Program-made: the position numbers and the translations under genes
Assembly: GCA_022790855.1 (NCBI GenBank)
Contig: JAAVYA010000049.1
Span: 1 to 64,000, forward strand
Source of the DNA: Lachnospiraceae bacterium
GTDB taxonomy: Bacteria > Bacillota > Clostridia > Lachnospirales > Lachnospiraceae
Length of the DNA: 64,000 nucleotides
Direction: 5' to 3'
Shown here: positions 28,973-37,449 of the stretch, in pieces
How the letters are laid out: every line of letters starts with the position of its first letter
Numbering within the stretch: the stretch's first letter is position 1
Notes under the pieces: generated by a model
Seen by the model: only the letters and a program-made list of their open reading frames with translations
Databases searched by the model: none
What the model was told of the DNA's origin: nothing

Positions 28973-29584
28973 ATGCCGCCGAGAGCAAAGTTTACCAGAG
29001 AAGAGATTCTGGAAGCGGCCCTTTCCCTTTTACGGGAGAAGGGGCCAGAGGGCGTGACGGCCAGAGAGCTGGGAGTGAGGCTTCACAGCTCCGCCAGGCC
29101 CATTTTTACGGTTTTTGAAAGTATGGAAGAAGTCCACAGGGAAGTCAGACGCGCCGCAAAGGATTTGTATCGTCAGTATGTGAAAGAGGGATTGTCCAAG
29201 CCTTTGGCTTTTCGGGGAGTGGGAATGGCTTACGTCCGGTTTGCCAACAGGGAACCCAGGCTCTTTCAGCTATTGTTTATGACAGAACAGGAAAAGCCGG
29301 AAAATGTAGACCATACCCTGCCGATAATTGAGGAAAGCTATGGAGAAATTTTGTGTTCTGTCCAGGAGCCTTACGGCCTGTCCCCGGAAGATGCAAAACG
29401 GCTGTATCGTCATTTATGGGTATATACTCATGGGATTGCGGTCCTGTGCGCGGCAAAGGCGGCAGCGTTTACCGAGCAGGAAGCAGAGGAAATGATGACG
29501 GAGGTATTTGTCAGCCTGTTATCCCGGATCAAAGCCTCTTCCGGGGATAAGCCGGCGGAAAATAAGGGGGAAATGAGCCAATGA
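28973..29584 (+). CDS. TetR/AcrR family transcriptional regulator
   Basis: 203 residues. The N-terminal 50 residues are a TetR DNA-binding domain (FTREEILEAALSLLREKGPE, then VTARELGVRLHSSARPIFTVF as helix-turn-helix). The C-terminal ligand domain contains AYVRFANREPRLFQLLFM, typical of the WHG (TetR_C_33) group. GGAGG precedes the ATG. The stop overlaps the ABC ATPase start (ATGA), so it is the first gene of the transporter operon and most likely represses it through the palindrome upstream. The ligand is unknown, presumably a substrate of the transporter. Confidence 0.9.
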   Translation: MPPRAKFTREEILEAALSLLREKGPEGVTARELGVRLHSSARPIFTVFESMEEVHREVRRAAKDLYRQYVKEGLSKPLAFRGVGMAYVRFANREPRLFQLLFMTEQEKPENVDHTLPIIEESYGEILCSVQEPYGLSPEDAKRLYRHLWVYTHGIAVLCAAKAAAFTEQEAEEMMTEVFVSLLSRIKASSGDKPAENKGEMSQ

Positions 29585-30273
29585 TTACATTACAGAATGT
29601 GCAAAAGTATTACGGCAAAGGAGAAAGCCGATGCCATGCCTTAAAAGGGGTGACCCTTTCCATTTCGGAGGGATCTTTTTTGGTTCTGCTGGGGGCTTCC
29701 GGTTCTGGAAAATCCACACTTTTGAATATTGCCTCTGGTCTGGAACGGGCAGATGCGGGAAGCGTATGCTACGATGGAGAAGATCTCTCCCATTTGTCCG
29801 AAGACGAGCTTACAAAATTCCGGCGCAGGCAGGTGGGATTTATTTTCCAGCAATATTATTTGCTGCCTCACCTGAATGTGGAAAAAAATGTAAAAATGGG
29901 GGCGGATCTGTCCGGCAGCCAGGATTACGATGAGATCCTAAAAGCAGTAGGCTTATGGGAAAAGAGAAAGAAATATCCCAGTCAGCTCAGCGGCGGAGAG
30001 CAGCAGAGGGTGGCGGTGGCCCGGGCACTTGCCAAAAAGCCCAAGGTGCTTTTTCTGGATGAACCTACCGGAGCCCTGGATGAAGAAACCGGACGGATGG
30101 TGCTTGATTACGTTGTCAAGCTCCAGCAAGAACGTCATTTTACAGTTATTATGGTGACCCACAATCAGAATATTGCAGATATGGCGGATACGGTGGTACG
30201 CATGAACAGTGGAAAAATTTTGGAAACTTATGAGAACCAGGAACGTAAATCAGCGTACGAGATTGGATGGTAG
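29581..30273 (+). CDS. ABC transporter ATP-binding protein (LolD/MacB type)
   Basis: 230 residues with all ABC motifs: Walker [14 protein letters not shown]-loop [18 protein letters not shown], signature [15 protein letters not shown], Walker [13 protein letters not shown] and the switch histidine in VIMVTHN. Sequence style ([19 protein letters not shown]) is that of the LolD/MacB/FtsE group, which powers mechanotransmission by FtsX-like permeases rather than classical import. Translationally coupled to the TetR gene before it and followed 10 bases later by its permease. Confidence 0.93.
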   Translation: MITLQNVQKYYGKGESRCHALKGVTLSISEGSFLVLLGASGSGKSTLLNIASGLERADAGSVCYDGEDLSHLSEDELTKFRRRQVGFIFQQYYLLPHLNVEKNVKMGADLSGSQDYDEILKAVGLWEKRKKYPSQLSGGEQQRVAVARALAKKPKVLFLDEPTGALDEETGRMVLDYVVKLQQERHFTVIMVTHNQNIADMADTVVRMNSGKILETYENQERKSAYEIGW

Positions 30274-30283
30274 GTGAAAAAGG

Positions 30284-31450
30284 ATGATTGTAGGAGTAAA
30301 GGATTGCTGTAAAATGGTGGGAATGACGGTGATTTCCTGCTGCGCCGTATTTGTGTGTACGCTTTTTTTGAATTATCATCTGGATATTGCCGGATTGGAC
30401 AGTCAGATTACCTCGGAATATGCCAGAATTTTTTATCAAGCCCAGGTGTTGTCTGGGAAAGTTGTCTGTATCGTCAGCGGGGGCTGCCTTCTTGTCACTA
30501 CTATGGTGATGCTTGGCTTTTATATCCGCCATTATATTGAGGTTCATGGTAGAGAGCTGGGAATTTTAAAGGCCCTGGGATATTCCAGAATGCGGATTGC
30601 CGGAGGCTTCTGGGTGATGGGGCTTGGTGTGCTTCTGGGGGCCGGAGCTGGTTTTCTTTTGTCCTTTGCCATTATGCCTTATTTTTATCAGGTGCAGAAT
30701 CAGGAGAAGGTCTTACCGGAGTACACGGTTCATTTTCATCCAATTCTGGCCGCTCTTTTGGTGCTTCTGCCAGCCCTGTTTTTTTCCTTGTTGGCAATGG
30801 GATACGGATACCTGCGCTTGGGACGTCCGGTATTGGATCTGCTGAAAGGAAGGGCTGGAGAATCTGGGAAAACGCAAAAAGACGAAGAAAGCAGGAAGCA
30901 TTCCAAGCCTGAGAAGGAACGTTCCTTTTTGCAGGAAGTAAGGCGCAGTACGGTGCGCAGCCGCAGCTCCTTGATATTTTTTATTGGGTTTGCAGCCTTT
31001 TGTTATGCTTCTATGATGCAAATGTCTTTTTCCATGGATGAATTAGCCAGCCGGCTGATGTCGGTGATGGTTTTGACCATCGGCCTTATTTTAGCCTGTG
31101 TTACGCTTTTTTTGGCCATTACTACGGTGATCCATGGGAATCAGAAGACCATTGCCATGATGCGGGTGTTCGGTTATTCTTTCCGGGAGATGAAAGGAGC
31201 AGTTCTAGGGGGATACCGCCCGGTGGCCTGGATTGGTTTTTTCCTGGGAACGGGGTATCAGTATGGATTGTTAAAGACGGTGGTCACGGTGGTGTTCGAG
31301 GATGTGGCAGGTGTGCCGGAGTATGGGTTTGACGTTGGGGCGTTTGTGATTGCGCTGGTGTCCTTTGGTATTCTGTATGAGCTGATCATGGCGGGATATT
31401 CCGGAAGGATTCGGAAGATGCCGCTCAAAGCAATTATGGAAGGGGAATAG
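30284..31450 (+). CDS. FtsX-like ABC transporter permease
   Basis: 388 residues. Two blocks of membrane helices separated by a charged linker (about 190-215). The first block contains the FtsX/MacB signature after a helix: HGRELGILKALGYSRMRIAG; the second has the corresponding KTIAMMRVFGYSFREMKGAV. The large extracellular domain seen in MacB is nearly absent, so it is a short member of the family. With the ATPase before it, it probably exports or senses a lipid-like compound, peptide or antibiotic. Substrate unknown. Confidence 0.85.
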   Translation: MIVGVKDCCKMVGMTVISCCAVFVCTLFLNYHLDIAGLDSQITSEYARIFYQAQVLSGKVVCIVSGGCLLVTTMVMLGFYIRHYIEVHGRELGILKALGYSRMRIAGGFWVMGLGVLLGAGAGFLLSFAIMPYFYQVQNQEKVLPEYTVHFHPILAALLVLLPALFFSLLAMGYGYLRLGRPVLDLLKGRAGESGKTQKDEESRKHSKPEKERSFLQEVRRSTVRSRSSLIFFIGFAAFCYASMMQMSFSMDELASRLMSVMVLTIGLILACVTLFLAITTVIHGNQKTIAMMRVFGYSFREMKGAVLGGYRPVAWIGFFLGTGYQYGLLKTVVTVVFEDVAGVPEYGFDVGAFVIALVSFGILYELIMAGYSGRIRKMPLKAIMEGE

Positions 31451-31467
31451 AAAGGAAGAACTGCATA

Positions 31468-32376
31468 TTGAGGAACATAAAGTTTTGGAAATTGCTTCAG
31501 TGTCTAGCAGTTGGCCTGGCGCTTTTGTTAATGGCAGTTTCTTCCGGAAATAAGGAAGCTGGCAGACCCATGGAGCAAGGGGATGGAAATGAGTTTGTGA
31601 TTGAAGATGGGGTGCTCATCATGTATACGGGAACGGACTCGGAAGTAATCGTGCCTGAGGAAGTGACCAGTATCGGGGATTATGCGTTTTCTAATTGCAG
31701 CAGCTTAACCAGCATTACACTGCCAAACGGGGTAAGCCGGATCGGCAATTATGCGTTTGAACAATGCAGCAGTTTAACCAGAATCCAGCTGCCCAGCGGT
31801 CTGGCCAGTATCGGGAATCGAGCGTTTTCTTACTGTAGTAGTTTGACCAGCCTTGAACTGCCCAGCGGTTTGACCGAAATAGGGGGATTGGCGTTTTACG
31901 ATTGCGATAGCCTGACGAATCTGGCCGTAGCAGAAGGAAATGTAGCATATCAGTCTTTTCATGGGTGCCTTTATAGCGCTTACGGAGAGGAGCTGATCTG
32001 CTGCCCAGCCGGAAAAAAGGAGATAACGCTGTTAGAGGGTGTAACCAGCATCGGGGATGGTGCGTTTTCTAATTGCCGGAGGTTGAAAAGGATCCAGCTG
32101 CCCAGCGGTTTGAAAAACATTGGAAATTGGGCCTTTGAATTATGCAGCGGTTTGAGCAGTATTGAGCTGCCAAGCGGGGTGGTCAGCATTGGGGATTATG
32201 CATTTGAATCATGTATTGAGTTGAACAGGATCGAGCTGCCCAGCACGGTAACCAGTATAGGGGAGTGCGCGTTTGTTTACTGCAGCAGCCTGGCCATCTA
32301 TGGGGAAACAGGTTCTTATGCGGAACGTTATGCAAAAGAGAATGATATTCCATTTGAGCCTTTGGGGGGATTTTGA
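31468..32376 (+). CDS. Secreted BspA-like leucine-rich repeat protein
   Basis: 302 residues from a TTG at 31468 with AAAGGAAG upstream. An N-terminal signal peptide or membrane anchor (about residues 5-28) is followed from about 60 by eight or so 23-residue LRR_5 repeats of the form SIGxxAFxxCxSLTxIxLPSG, the Treponema/BspA type. Such surface proteins often bind host or bacterial partners. There is no LPXTG or other cell-wall signal at the end. It lies 17 bases after the permease and is probably in the same operon, although the functional link is unclear. Confidence 0.85.
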   Translation: MRNIKFWKLLQCLAVGLALLLMAVSSGNKEAGRPMEQGDGNEFVIEDGVLIMYTGTDSEVIVPEEVTSIGDYAFSNCSSLTSITLPNGVSRIGNYAFEQCSSLTRIQLPSGLASIGNRAFSYCSSLTSLELPSGLTEIGGLAFYDCDSLTNLAVAEGNVAYQSFHGCLYSAYGEELICCPAGKKEITLLEGVTSIGDGAFSNCRRLKRIQLPSGLKNIGNWAFELCSGLSSIELPSGVVSIGDYAFESCIELNRIELPSTVTSIGECAFVYCSSLAIYGETGSYAERYAKENDIPFEPLGGF

Positions 32377-32829
32377 GTATTCTGGTACAGAGCGGTATTT
32401 ATAATAGAGTAAATAGTACTTGCTGTTTACGCGACACTGTACTAGAGCGTGTTTGAAAGTTATCACCAGTTGCCGGGTAATTTGATCTGTACCCCGGCTC
32501 GATTTCTATACGCTCTGACGTTGCGATATTTATTCCGTTTTAATTGTGATAATTTAGATAATATAAAAACTAAAATACTCCTTCACAGTTCATTGATTTC
32601 ATTTTAAAGCTTCGATCAAATTTCTTAAATATTCCGTAACCAACAAAAAAATCCCCGAACCGTGTTGCACCACAGTTCGTGGATTCTTCTTTTATATTTC
32701 AGTACAAGCGAAATACAGTCATGGGAAAGGAAACACCACAAAACAAATAGAAAATATATAGAAGTACTGCCATCATGTAAAAGCAGCTGTGTTTTAGGAA
32801 AGACCGCCTTTAAAAAATTACCACCTTAT
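32377..32829. other. Gene-free stretch with a MITE end and a hairpin
   Basis: No supportable gene. It contains a solo copy of the IS630-like terminal repeat beginning at 32442 and a hairpin at 32650-32685 (AATCC-GAAC stem, two mismatches) with a T-rich tail on the plus side and an A-run on the other, which would terminate transcription in either direction. The rest is AT-rich filler. Confidence 0.5.
32442..32461 (+). mobile_element. Solo terminal repeat of the IS630-like MITE family
   Basis: CTAGAGCGTGTTTGAAAGTT differs by one base from the 20-base terminal repeat of the complete element at 34698-34895. Sequence inside it soon diverges and no matching right end is visible downstream, so it is a degenerate or related copy. 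Confidence 0.6.
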
Positions 32830-33102
32830 ACCGCCGCCCCGCTACACCTACAAGAAAGAGATTAACCGCATGGTGGCAGAGGCAGGCTGCAAGATGCGGT
32901 GTGACAGTGTGATGATGGTGGAAACCCTTATCACCGCTTCTCTCGAATTTATAAACAGCTTACCGCCCGAAGAACAAAAACTGTATTTCCAGACAGGCAG
33001 ATCGCCTACCATGAGCGGATGTCCGCACGGTGGAATGAGCTTGAACGGGGGCAGTCCCCTAGGCTCTATTTTAAATTAGTTTCATATGATTTCTATGTTT
33101 AG
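32830..33102 (+). pseudogene. Frameshifted mobile-element-type gene fragment
   Basis: One frame reads RYTYKKEINRMVAEAGCKMR and continues MMVETLITASLEFINSLPPE up to about 32990; a second frame takes over with RQIAYHERMSARWNELERGQ and ends PRLYFKLVSYDFYV at a stop at 33100-33102. The switch lies in a T-run near 32988-32992 and is most simply a one-base deletion. Without it the protein would be one continuous basic/acidic helical polypeptide of the kind carried on clostridial conjugative elements. There is no start codon with a ribosome-binding site at its 5' end, so the N-terminus is also lost. Precise family unknown. Confidence 0.55.
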
Positions 33103-33113
33103 TTTCAAAAACA

Positions 33114-33142
33114 TTGAGAAATAAGGGAAATTCACTTATAAT
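33114..33142 (+). promoter_or_regulatory. Promoter of the HEPN module
   Basis: TTGAGA (33114-33119), 17 bases, TATAAT (33137-33142), 32 bases before the start of the 49-residue ORF. It gives the small AT-rich module its own transcription. Confidence 0.65.
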
Positions 33143-33174
33143 GGAGGAAAGAGAATATAAGGGAGAACTGTAAG

Positions 33175-33324
33175 TTGAAAATAGAACATGATATAACGAA
33201 CCAAGTGAATCATATTGATATAACGGATATTAAGACTGTTTTAGACAAAATTAAAATGTTTGAAATATATGATGAGTTTATGCAAATTTACGTTTCAAAG
33301 GATTGTGAATTACCCAGTTTGTAA
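33175..33324 (+). CDS. Small acidic protein upstream of the HEPN gene
   Basis: A 49-residue frame starting at a TTG (33175) with GGGAG nine bases upstream and ending at TAA 33322-33324, three bases before the HEPN gene start. It has no cysteine-rich or membrane motif apart from a single Cys near the end; the middle (TVLDKIKMFEIYDEFMQIYV) is likely helical. Close spacing and a shared promoter suggest it is a partner of the HEPN protein, perhaps an antitoxin-like or leader protein, but I do not recognise it. Confidence 0.45.
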   Translation: MKIEHDITNQVNHIDITDIKTVLDKIKMFEIYDEFMQIYVSKDCELPSL

Positions 33325-33327
33325 GCT

Positions 33328-33933
33328 ATGGCAAAAAAGCAAAATGTGAATGCATGGTCTTTAAAGTGCAATTATATTATGCAGTATATAAAAAAAGATT
33401 TTGATCAGTGTTTAAAATTGATCGAAAATGATCAAGACGTATTTGTTGGATTTAGAATTTCTGAAAAGGATAAAGAAAAATTTTATTTGCTGGAGAATAT
33501 GGAATATAGATTATTTTCGTTATGTGATGTTTTGGCGCAAATGTATAATGAATTGTGGGGGATAGAGCGCAAGATTAACAAAATAAATCACAGCTATTTC
33601 TTTTCTCGAAAAGAAATAACATCAAGTATCATGGTGTATGATACAGATCATGAATTGCAGCAATTTCTAATAAATGAAGTGAAACAAATAGAGGAATATT
33701 TCAAGAAAGATTTGCATTACAAATATATTGCTGAGAAAAGAAACTCTTTTACACATAGGGAAAACCCTCACGATTGCGCTATTTTAAATGGTAGTGAAAA
33801 GAATATCTTAATCGACCATCCTTTATATGAATTGAATGAGTGTGCCATTGTTTTCGAATGGATAAGAGCCCAAGAAATATCATCTGGAGTGCCAAAGCAG
33901 TCCGGATCACAGTATGCTGATCCGGTTCTTTGA
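33328..33933 (+). CDS. HEPN-domain protein (Cthe_2314-like), 3' end replaced
   Basis: 201 residues, helical, AT-rich. Residues 130-150 contain EKRNSFTHRENPH, whose R138-x4-H143 matches the RxxxxH core of HEPN ribonuclease or nucleotidyl-accepting domains, and the overall pattern recalls the Cthe_2314 HEPN group. HEPN proteins commonly act as RNases in toxin-antitoxin and abortive infection systems. The last ~15 residues (after about 33885) run into DNA that, in another frame, belongs to the neighbouring Rpn-type gene, so the natural C-terminus has been cut off by recombination. Whether the remainder is active is unclear. Confidence 0.6.
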   Translation: MAKKQNVNAWSLKCNYIMQYIKKDFDQCLKLIENDQDVFVGFRISEKDKEKFYLLENMEYRLFSLCDVLAQMYNELWGIERKINKINHSYFFSRKEITSSIMVYDTDHELQQFLINEVKQIEEYFKKDLHYKYIAEKRNSFTHRENPHDCAILNGSEKNILIDHPLYELNECAIVFEWIRAQEISSGVPKQSGSQYADPVL

Positions 33934-34645
33934 ATACGATACCCAGATTGCCCTGGATGAAGGGGAGATCGAGGAGGGGATTCTGACAGTGACCTTTCCC
34001 CACTCCGCCGTGCTGTTCCTGAGGCATAATGCGGCGACACCGGAGAGATTAAAGACAAGGATGGTGACGCCGGGAGGCAGTTTGACCTATGAGATACCAG
34101 TGATGAAGGCCCAGGAGTATACGGTAGAAGAGATATTTGAGAAGAAGCTGTGGTTTTTGCTGCCATTTCATATTTTTACCCATGAAAAAAGGTTGGAAGA
34201 GTATGAAAAGCAGGAAGAACAGTTGGAACGGTTGAAACAGGAGTATGAACAGATTAGGGGCCAATTGGAAGAGCTGCTGAGAAAAGGGGAAATAGACGAA
34301 TATACGAAATGTACGATTATCGATATGGCAAATAAGGTAGTGGAGCATTTGGCAAGCAGATATGAGGCCGTGAAGGAAGGAGTGAAGTCGGTGATGGGCG
34401 GGAAAATATTGGAATATGAAGCGAAGACGATTCGGAATGAAGGAATAAAGGAAGGAATCTATAAAGGCCGGAGAGAAGGAATCCATGAAGGCCGAAGAGA
34501 AGGGAGAAGAGAAGGAATCCATGAAGGCCGGTTGGAAATGCTGATAGAACTGGTGGATGCAGGCTTGCTGTCACTTTCAGAAGCGGCCCGTCAGGCCAGG
34601 CTCACAGAGGAAGCATTTGAACAACAGATGAAAACGCACCTCTGA
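33899..34645 (+). pseudogene. N-terminally truncated Rpn-family nuclease-associated protein
   Basis: The ATG at 33914 opens a 243-residue frame (FFEYDTQIALDEGEIEEG; LTVTFPHSAVLFLRHNAATP; YEIPVMKAQEYTVEEIFEKK; DEYTKCTIIDMANKVVEHLA) that matches the C-terminal two thirds of clostridial Rpn/PD-(D/E)XK transposase-like proteins. Family similarity already exists before the ATG (DHSM), while the catalytic N-terminal part is missing, so it is a 5' deletion. A repeated motif (EGIxxGRREG, about residues 175-205) and a C-terminal helix-turn-helix-like segment end the protein. It may still be translated but should lack nuclease activity. It overlaps the HEPN gene by 20 bases at the recombination joint. 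Confidence 0.65.
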
Positions 34646-34697
34646 TATCTTTGCTATATCCGTCATGTTGTCATCTGATTCCTGGCCGGCTGGAGTA

Positions 34698-34895
34698 CTA
34701 GAGCGTGTTTGAAAATTCATTCCCGCCAGCTGTACGCCCCGCTTTGCGCGATATTTGCGCCACTTTCTTGAACATTAGTAGTTCAAGAAGTAAGAATTCA
34801 GTTGACGTAGCCCACTACGCCGCCTTCATTTGGCACAAATCTCCCATAAACTGGGGCGCACATCTGCCAGAAAGCAATTTTCAAACACGCTCTAG
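34698..34895. mobile_element. Complete IS630-like MITE (198 bp)
   Basis: Perfect 20-base inverted terminal repeats (34698-34717 CTAGAGCGTGTTTGAAAATT; 34876-34895) enclose about 160 bases without a gene. Both ends read C-TA-G, as expected for insertion into CTAG with TA duplication, the known habit of IS630. No transposase is present, so it is a non-autonomous element that would need a related enzyme elsewhere in the genome. Partial relatives occur at 28811-28852 and 32442-32461. Confidence 0.8.
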
Positions 34896-34910
34896 GGAGT
34901 CCCAAATATT

Positions 34911-34960
34911 ACAAAAATCCTCTGCCGGATTTATATCTATATCCGGCGGAGGATTTTTGT
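34911..34960. terminator. Bidirectional terminator between convergent genes
   Basis: A 20-base stem (34911-34930 with 34941-34960, one wobble), 10-base loop, with TTTTTGT at the right and ACAAAAA at the left. It can stop transcription of the Rpn fragment from the left and of the sulfatase gene from the right. A second hairpin (GAGCAGGGAA / TTCCCTGCTC, about 35019-35043) lies nearer the sulfatase stop. Confidence 0.8.
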
Positions 34961-35068
34961 ATGTGCACACGAGGCAAAAGGGAATCTGCCGCTATTGCGG
35001 ACCGCCCCGGCACGGCGAGCAGGGAAAAACATTCCCTGCTCGATTTGGAATATAAATACAAAAAGGTA

Positions 35069-37168
35069 TTATTCCGATGTATTCTCCTGTACAATCCGAT
35101 GGTAGGTTTCTTCGTTGGAACTACGGAACACCGTATTGCTGGAGCCCATTTGATTTACGACAATGGAATTGTTCCCTTCCGGAATATGTTCCATTTTTAC
35201 CTGCAGTTGTGTAGGACTGATAAAGGTGGTAGATATTTTTTCTCCATTGACAAATACGCGGCTCCAGGGAGTGAAATTGCTGCCGGATACATGCAGGTAT
35301 TCTCCCTGAGGGGTCAAGGAAGCAATGGTAATATCATCCACACCCATGACAAGATCGGAGGCCGGATACAAATCCTGGCCGCCATAAGCATAACGGTCGC
35401 CATAAAGAATATCGTACTGAAGAAGCTCCATTTGCTGTTCATAAGATTCTGATACCTGATAATCTTCAGATTGATGAAGGCTTACCATGGTTCCTTCATG
35501 GATGTCTACCTGCTCTAATATATAGGACAGGAGTTGGTAAGAAGTCAAATCCTTGGATTGTTCTTCCAATCCGAAATTATTCCAGGTGATATACTTTGTC
35601 TGGAATAAGCTTCCGGTAGCCATATCTGCTTCGGTAAGGCCCATAGTGGGGAGGTGGTCGCCGAAAAAGACAACCATGGTTTTTTCATCCCGCCTGGAAA
35701 GCATGTCAATTAAATTTCCAATGAATTTATCCACCTCGTGAAGCTGGTTCATATAATACTCCCAAGCATAATTTTCTTCCTGGGTCTTTGCGCCTGTGAC
35801 GGTAATTTCAGGATTTTCCAGTACGGGTTCCGTAGGATAGCTGCCGTGTCCCTGTACCGTGATCGCATAAGTAAAATCCGGGGCGTTGGGAGTGGCGTCC
35901 ATGGCTTTTGCCACCTCGTCGATCAGGCAGTCGTCTGTGGGCCATGTACCAAGCGGCGTGTACTCCTGGATATTGATCATTTCCTTACTGGTAAAGCTGT
36001 CAAAGCCCATTTGCTTAAAAGCATTGGCCCGGCTGTAGAAATTGCCGCCGTTGTTATGTACTACATGTGTGCCGTATCCCAGCTTACCTAGATTTCCGGC
36101 GATGCTTTCGCAGGTTTTGGATTTTAAAATCGTCTTGTAAGGATATTCTCCAAGTCCGAAAAACTGCATACCCATACCGGTGAGAATCTCAAATTCTGTA
36201 TTTGCAGTGCCGGCCCCAACCACCGGCACCTGCAGATGGCCGGAAGTATATTTGTCATATAACGCATGAAAATTGGGAGCCGGATCCTGGTTGTATTCCA
36301 AGAAGTTCAAATCATAAGGGTCAATAAAGGATTCCAATAAAACGCAAACAATGTTAGGCATATCCTCAGATACCGGAGTTTCCTTTTTTTCTATAGAATC
36401 CAAAGTCTCTGATACCAGCTGGGGATTGTAGCCTTCTGGCCGATGCATTCCCCGGTCTACCACACTGGCGGAAAAACTATAAATAAAGCCGTAATCGGAG
36501 TAGCCCTGGGCAATATTTTCAAAATAGCTTGCCAGTACATTGGTATTCACCGCTGCGTCCGTGACCATAGGGATGAAAAATACCAGGGCTCCCATAGAGA
36601 GAAGACTGACAAAACGTCTGGGTTTTCCTTGGAACTTCGGGCCTTTGAACCACAGAAGAACCAGAAGGAAGACGACCAGAGAAACACCTATGATGACAAG
36701 AAGCTCCTCGGTTTTATTAAAGTAGTTGCTCTGCATGGTCAAAAGATCGTTGATCATCTTCAAATCGGTATAGCTGAACGGCGTAACACGCTTTAAAAGG
36801 ATACAGCCGTTGATAATGCCAAGGAATAGCCATAACACACAGATTACGGTACGCATGAGCATTCGGCGCCGGAACAGATAAACCAGCGTCAGAGAGGCAA
36901 ATACCAGCAGGGAATTATACAGATATACCAGCCCCCGGTCGAAGACAAAGGAAAAAGCTGCTGTAAAAGAATGGCGGGAGATACATTCAATTACAAAACA
37001 GACAAAGCATGCCAACAGCATATGGAAAATCAGAGAATAACGGTTTAAAAAGCCAATGATTTTCTCCTTTTTTTCCGGTTTTATCCAATGCTTCTTTTCA
37101 CGATGCAGCTTTTGTTCTTTCCGCTGTCGGTAGAAATGTTTCATTTTTTCTAAAATACTATTGTACAT
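35069..37168 (-). CDS. LTA synthase family membrane sulfatase
   Basis: About 699 residues from the ATG at 37168, preceded by AAAGGA ten bases upstream; an ATG at 37222 has a weaker site. Five membrane helices in the first 220 residues are followed by an extracellular alkaline-phosphatase-like sulfatase domain. Metal and catalytic residues are visible: VCVLLESFIDPY (metal Glu), VVGAGTANTEFEILTGM (nucleophilic Thr), and FFGDHLPTMG (metal Asp/His). It has a C-terminal beta domain of about 80 residues after the catalytic part. Family members transfer glycerol-phosphate from phosphatidylglycerol to build lipoteichoic acid or modify glycans at the cell surface. It stands alone and divergent from folC, so its precise polymer is not shown. 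Confidence 0.85.
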   Translation of the reverse strand: MYNSILEKMKHFYRQRKEQKLHREKKHWIKPEKKEKIIGFLNRYSLIFHMLLACFVCFVIECISRHSFTAAFSFVFDRGLVYLYNSLLVFASLTLVYLFRRRMLMRTVICVLWLFLGIINGCILLKRVTPFSYTDLKMINDLLTMQSNYFNKTEELLVIIGVSLVVFLLVLLWFKGPKFQGKPRRFVSLLSMGALVFFIPMVTDAAVNTNVLASYFENIAQGYSDYGFIYSFSASVVDRGMHRPEGYNPQLVSETLDSIEKKETPVSEDMPNIVCVLLESFIDPYDLNFLEYNQDPAPNFHALYDKYTSGHLQVPVVGAGTANTEFEILTGMGMQFFGLGEYPYKTILKSKTCESIAGNLGKLGYGTHVVHNNGGNFYSRANAFKQMGFDSFTSKEMINIQEYTPLGTWPTDDCLIDEVAKAMDATPNAPDFTYAITVQGHGSYPTEPVLENPEITVTGAKTQEENYAWEYYMNQLHEVDKFIGNLIDMLSRRDEKTMVVFFGDHLPTMGLTEADMATGSLFQTKYITWNNFGLEEQSKDLTSYQLLSYILEQVDIHEGTMVSLHQSEDYQVSESYEQQMELLQYDILYGDRYAYGGQDLYPASDLVMGVDDITIASLTPQGEYLHVSGSNFTPWSRVFVNGEKISTTFISPTQLQVKMEHIPEGNNSIVVNQMGSSNTVFRSSNEETYHRIVQENTSE

Positions 37169-37449
37169 AATTTCATCATCCTTTATTATGAGTGCTATGG
37201 AAACCTGCAAGTGTATGCCCATGATCCTAACAGTCTGATCCTTCTGCTCTGTTGTGAATCACTGACAAAAAGGGTGGGGAGCACAAATTGTGAATAAATT
37301 GTGAATAAAATATGAATGGATATGGTTACTTAGGATAGAGTAGTCGAACTTTTAAAAAAAGTCAACTGCCTGGAATTAAAATTTATGTTTTCAATAGGAA
37401 TTTTTAAGAAAATCTAAAAAAATTAGTGAAAATGCGTAGGGGGAAAAGA

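Noticed and set aside
34961-35452. 163-residue plus-strand frame opposite the sulfatase 3' end
   Set aside because: Antisense to conserved sulfatase codons and without family features.
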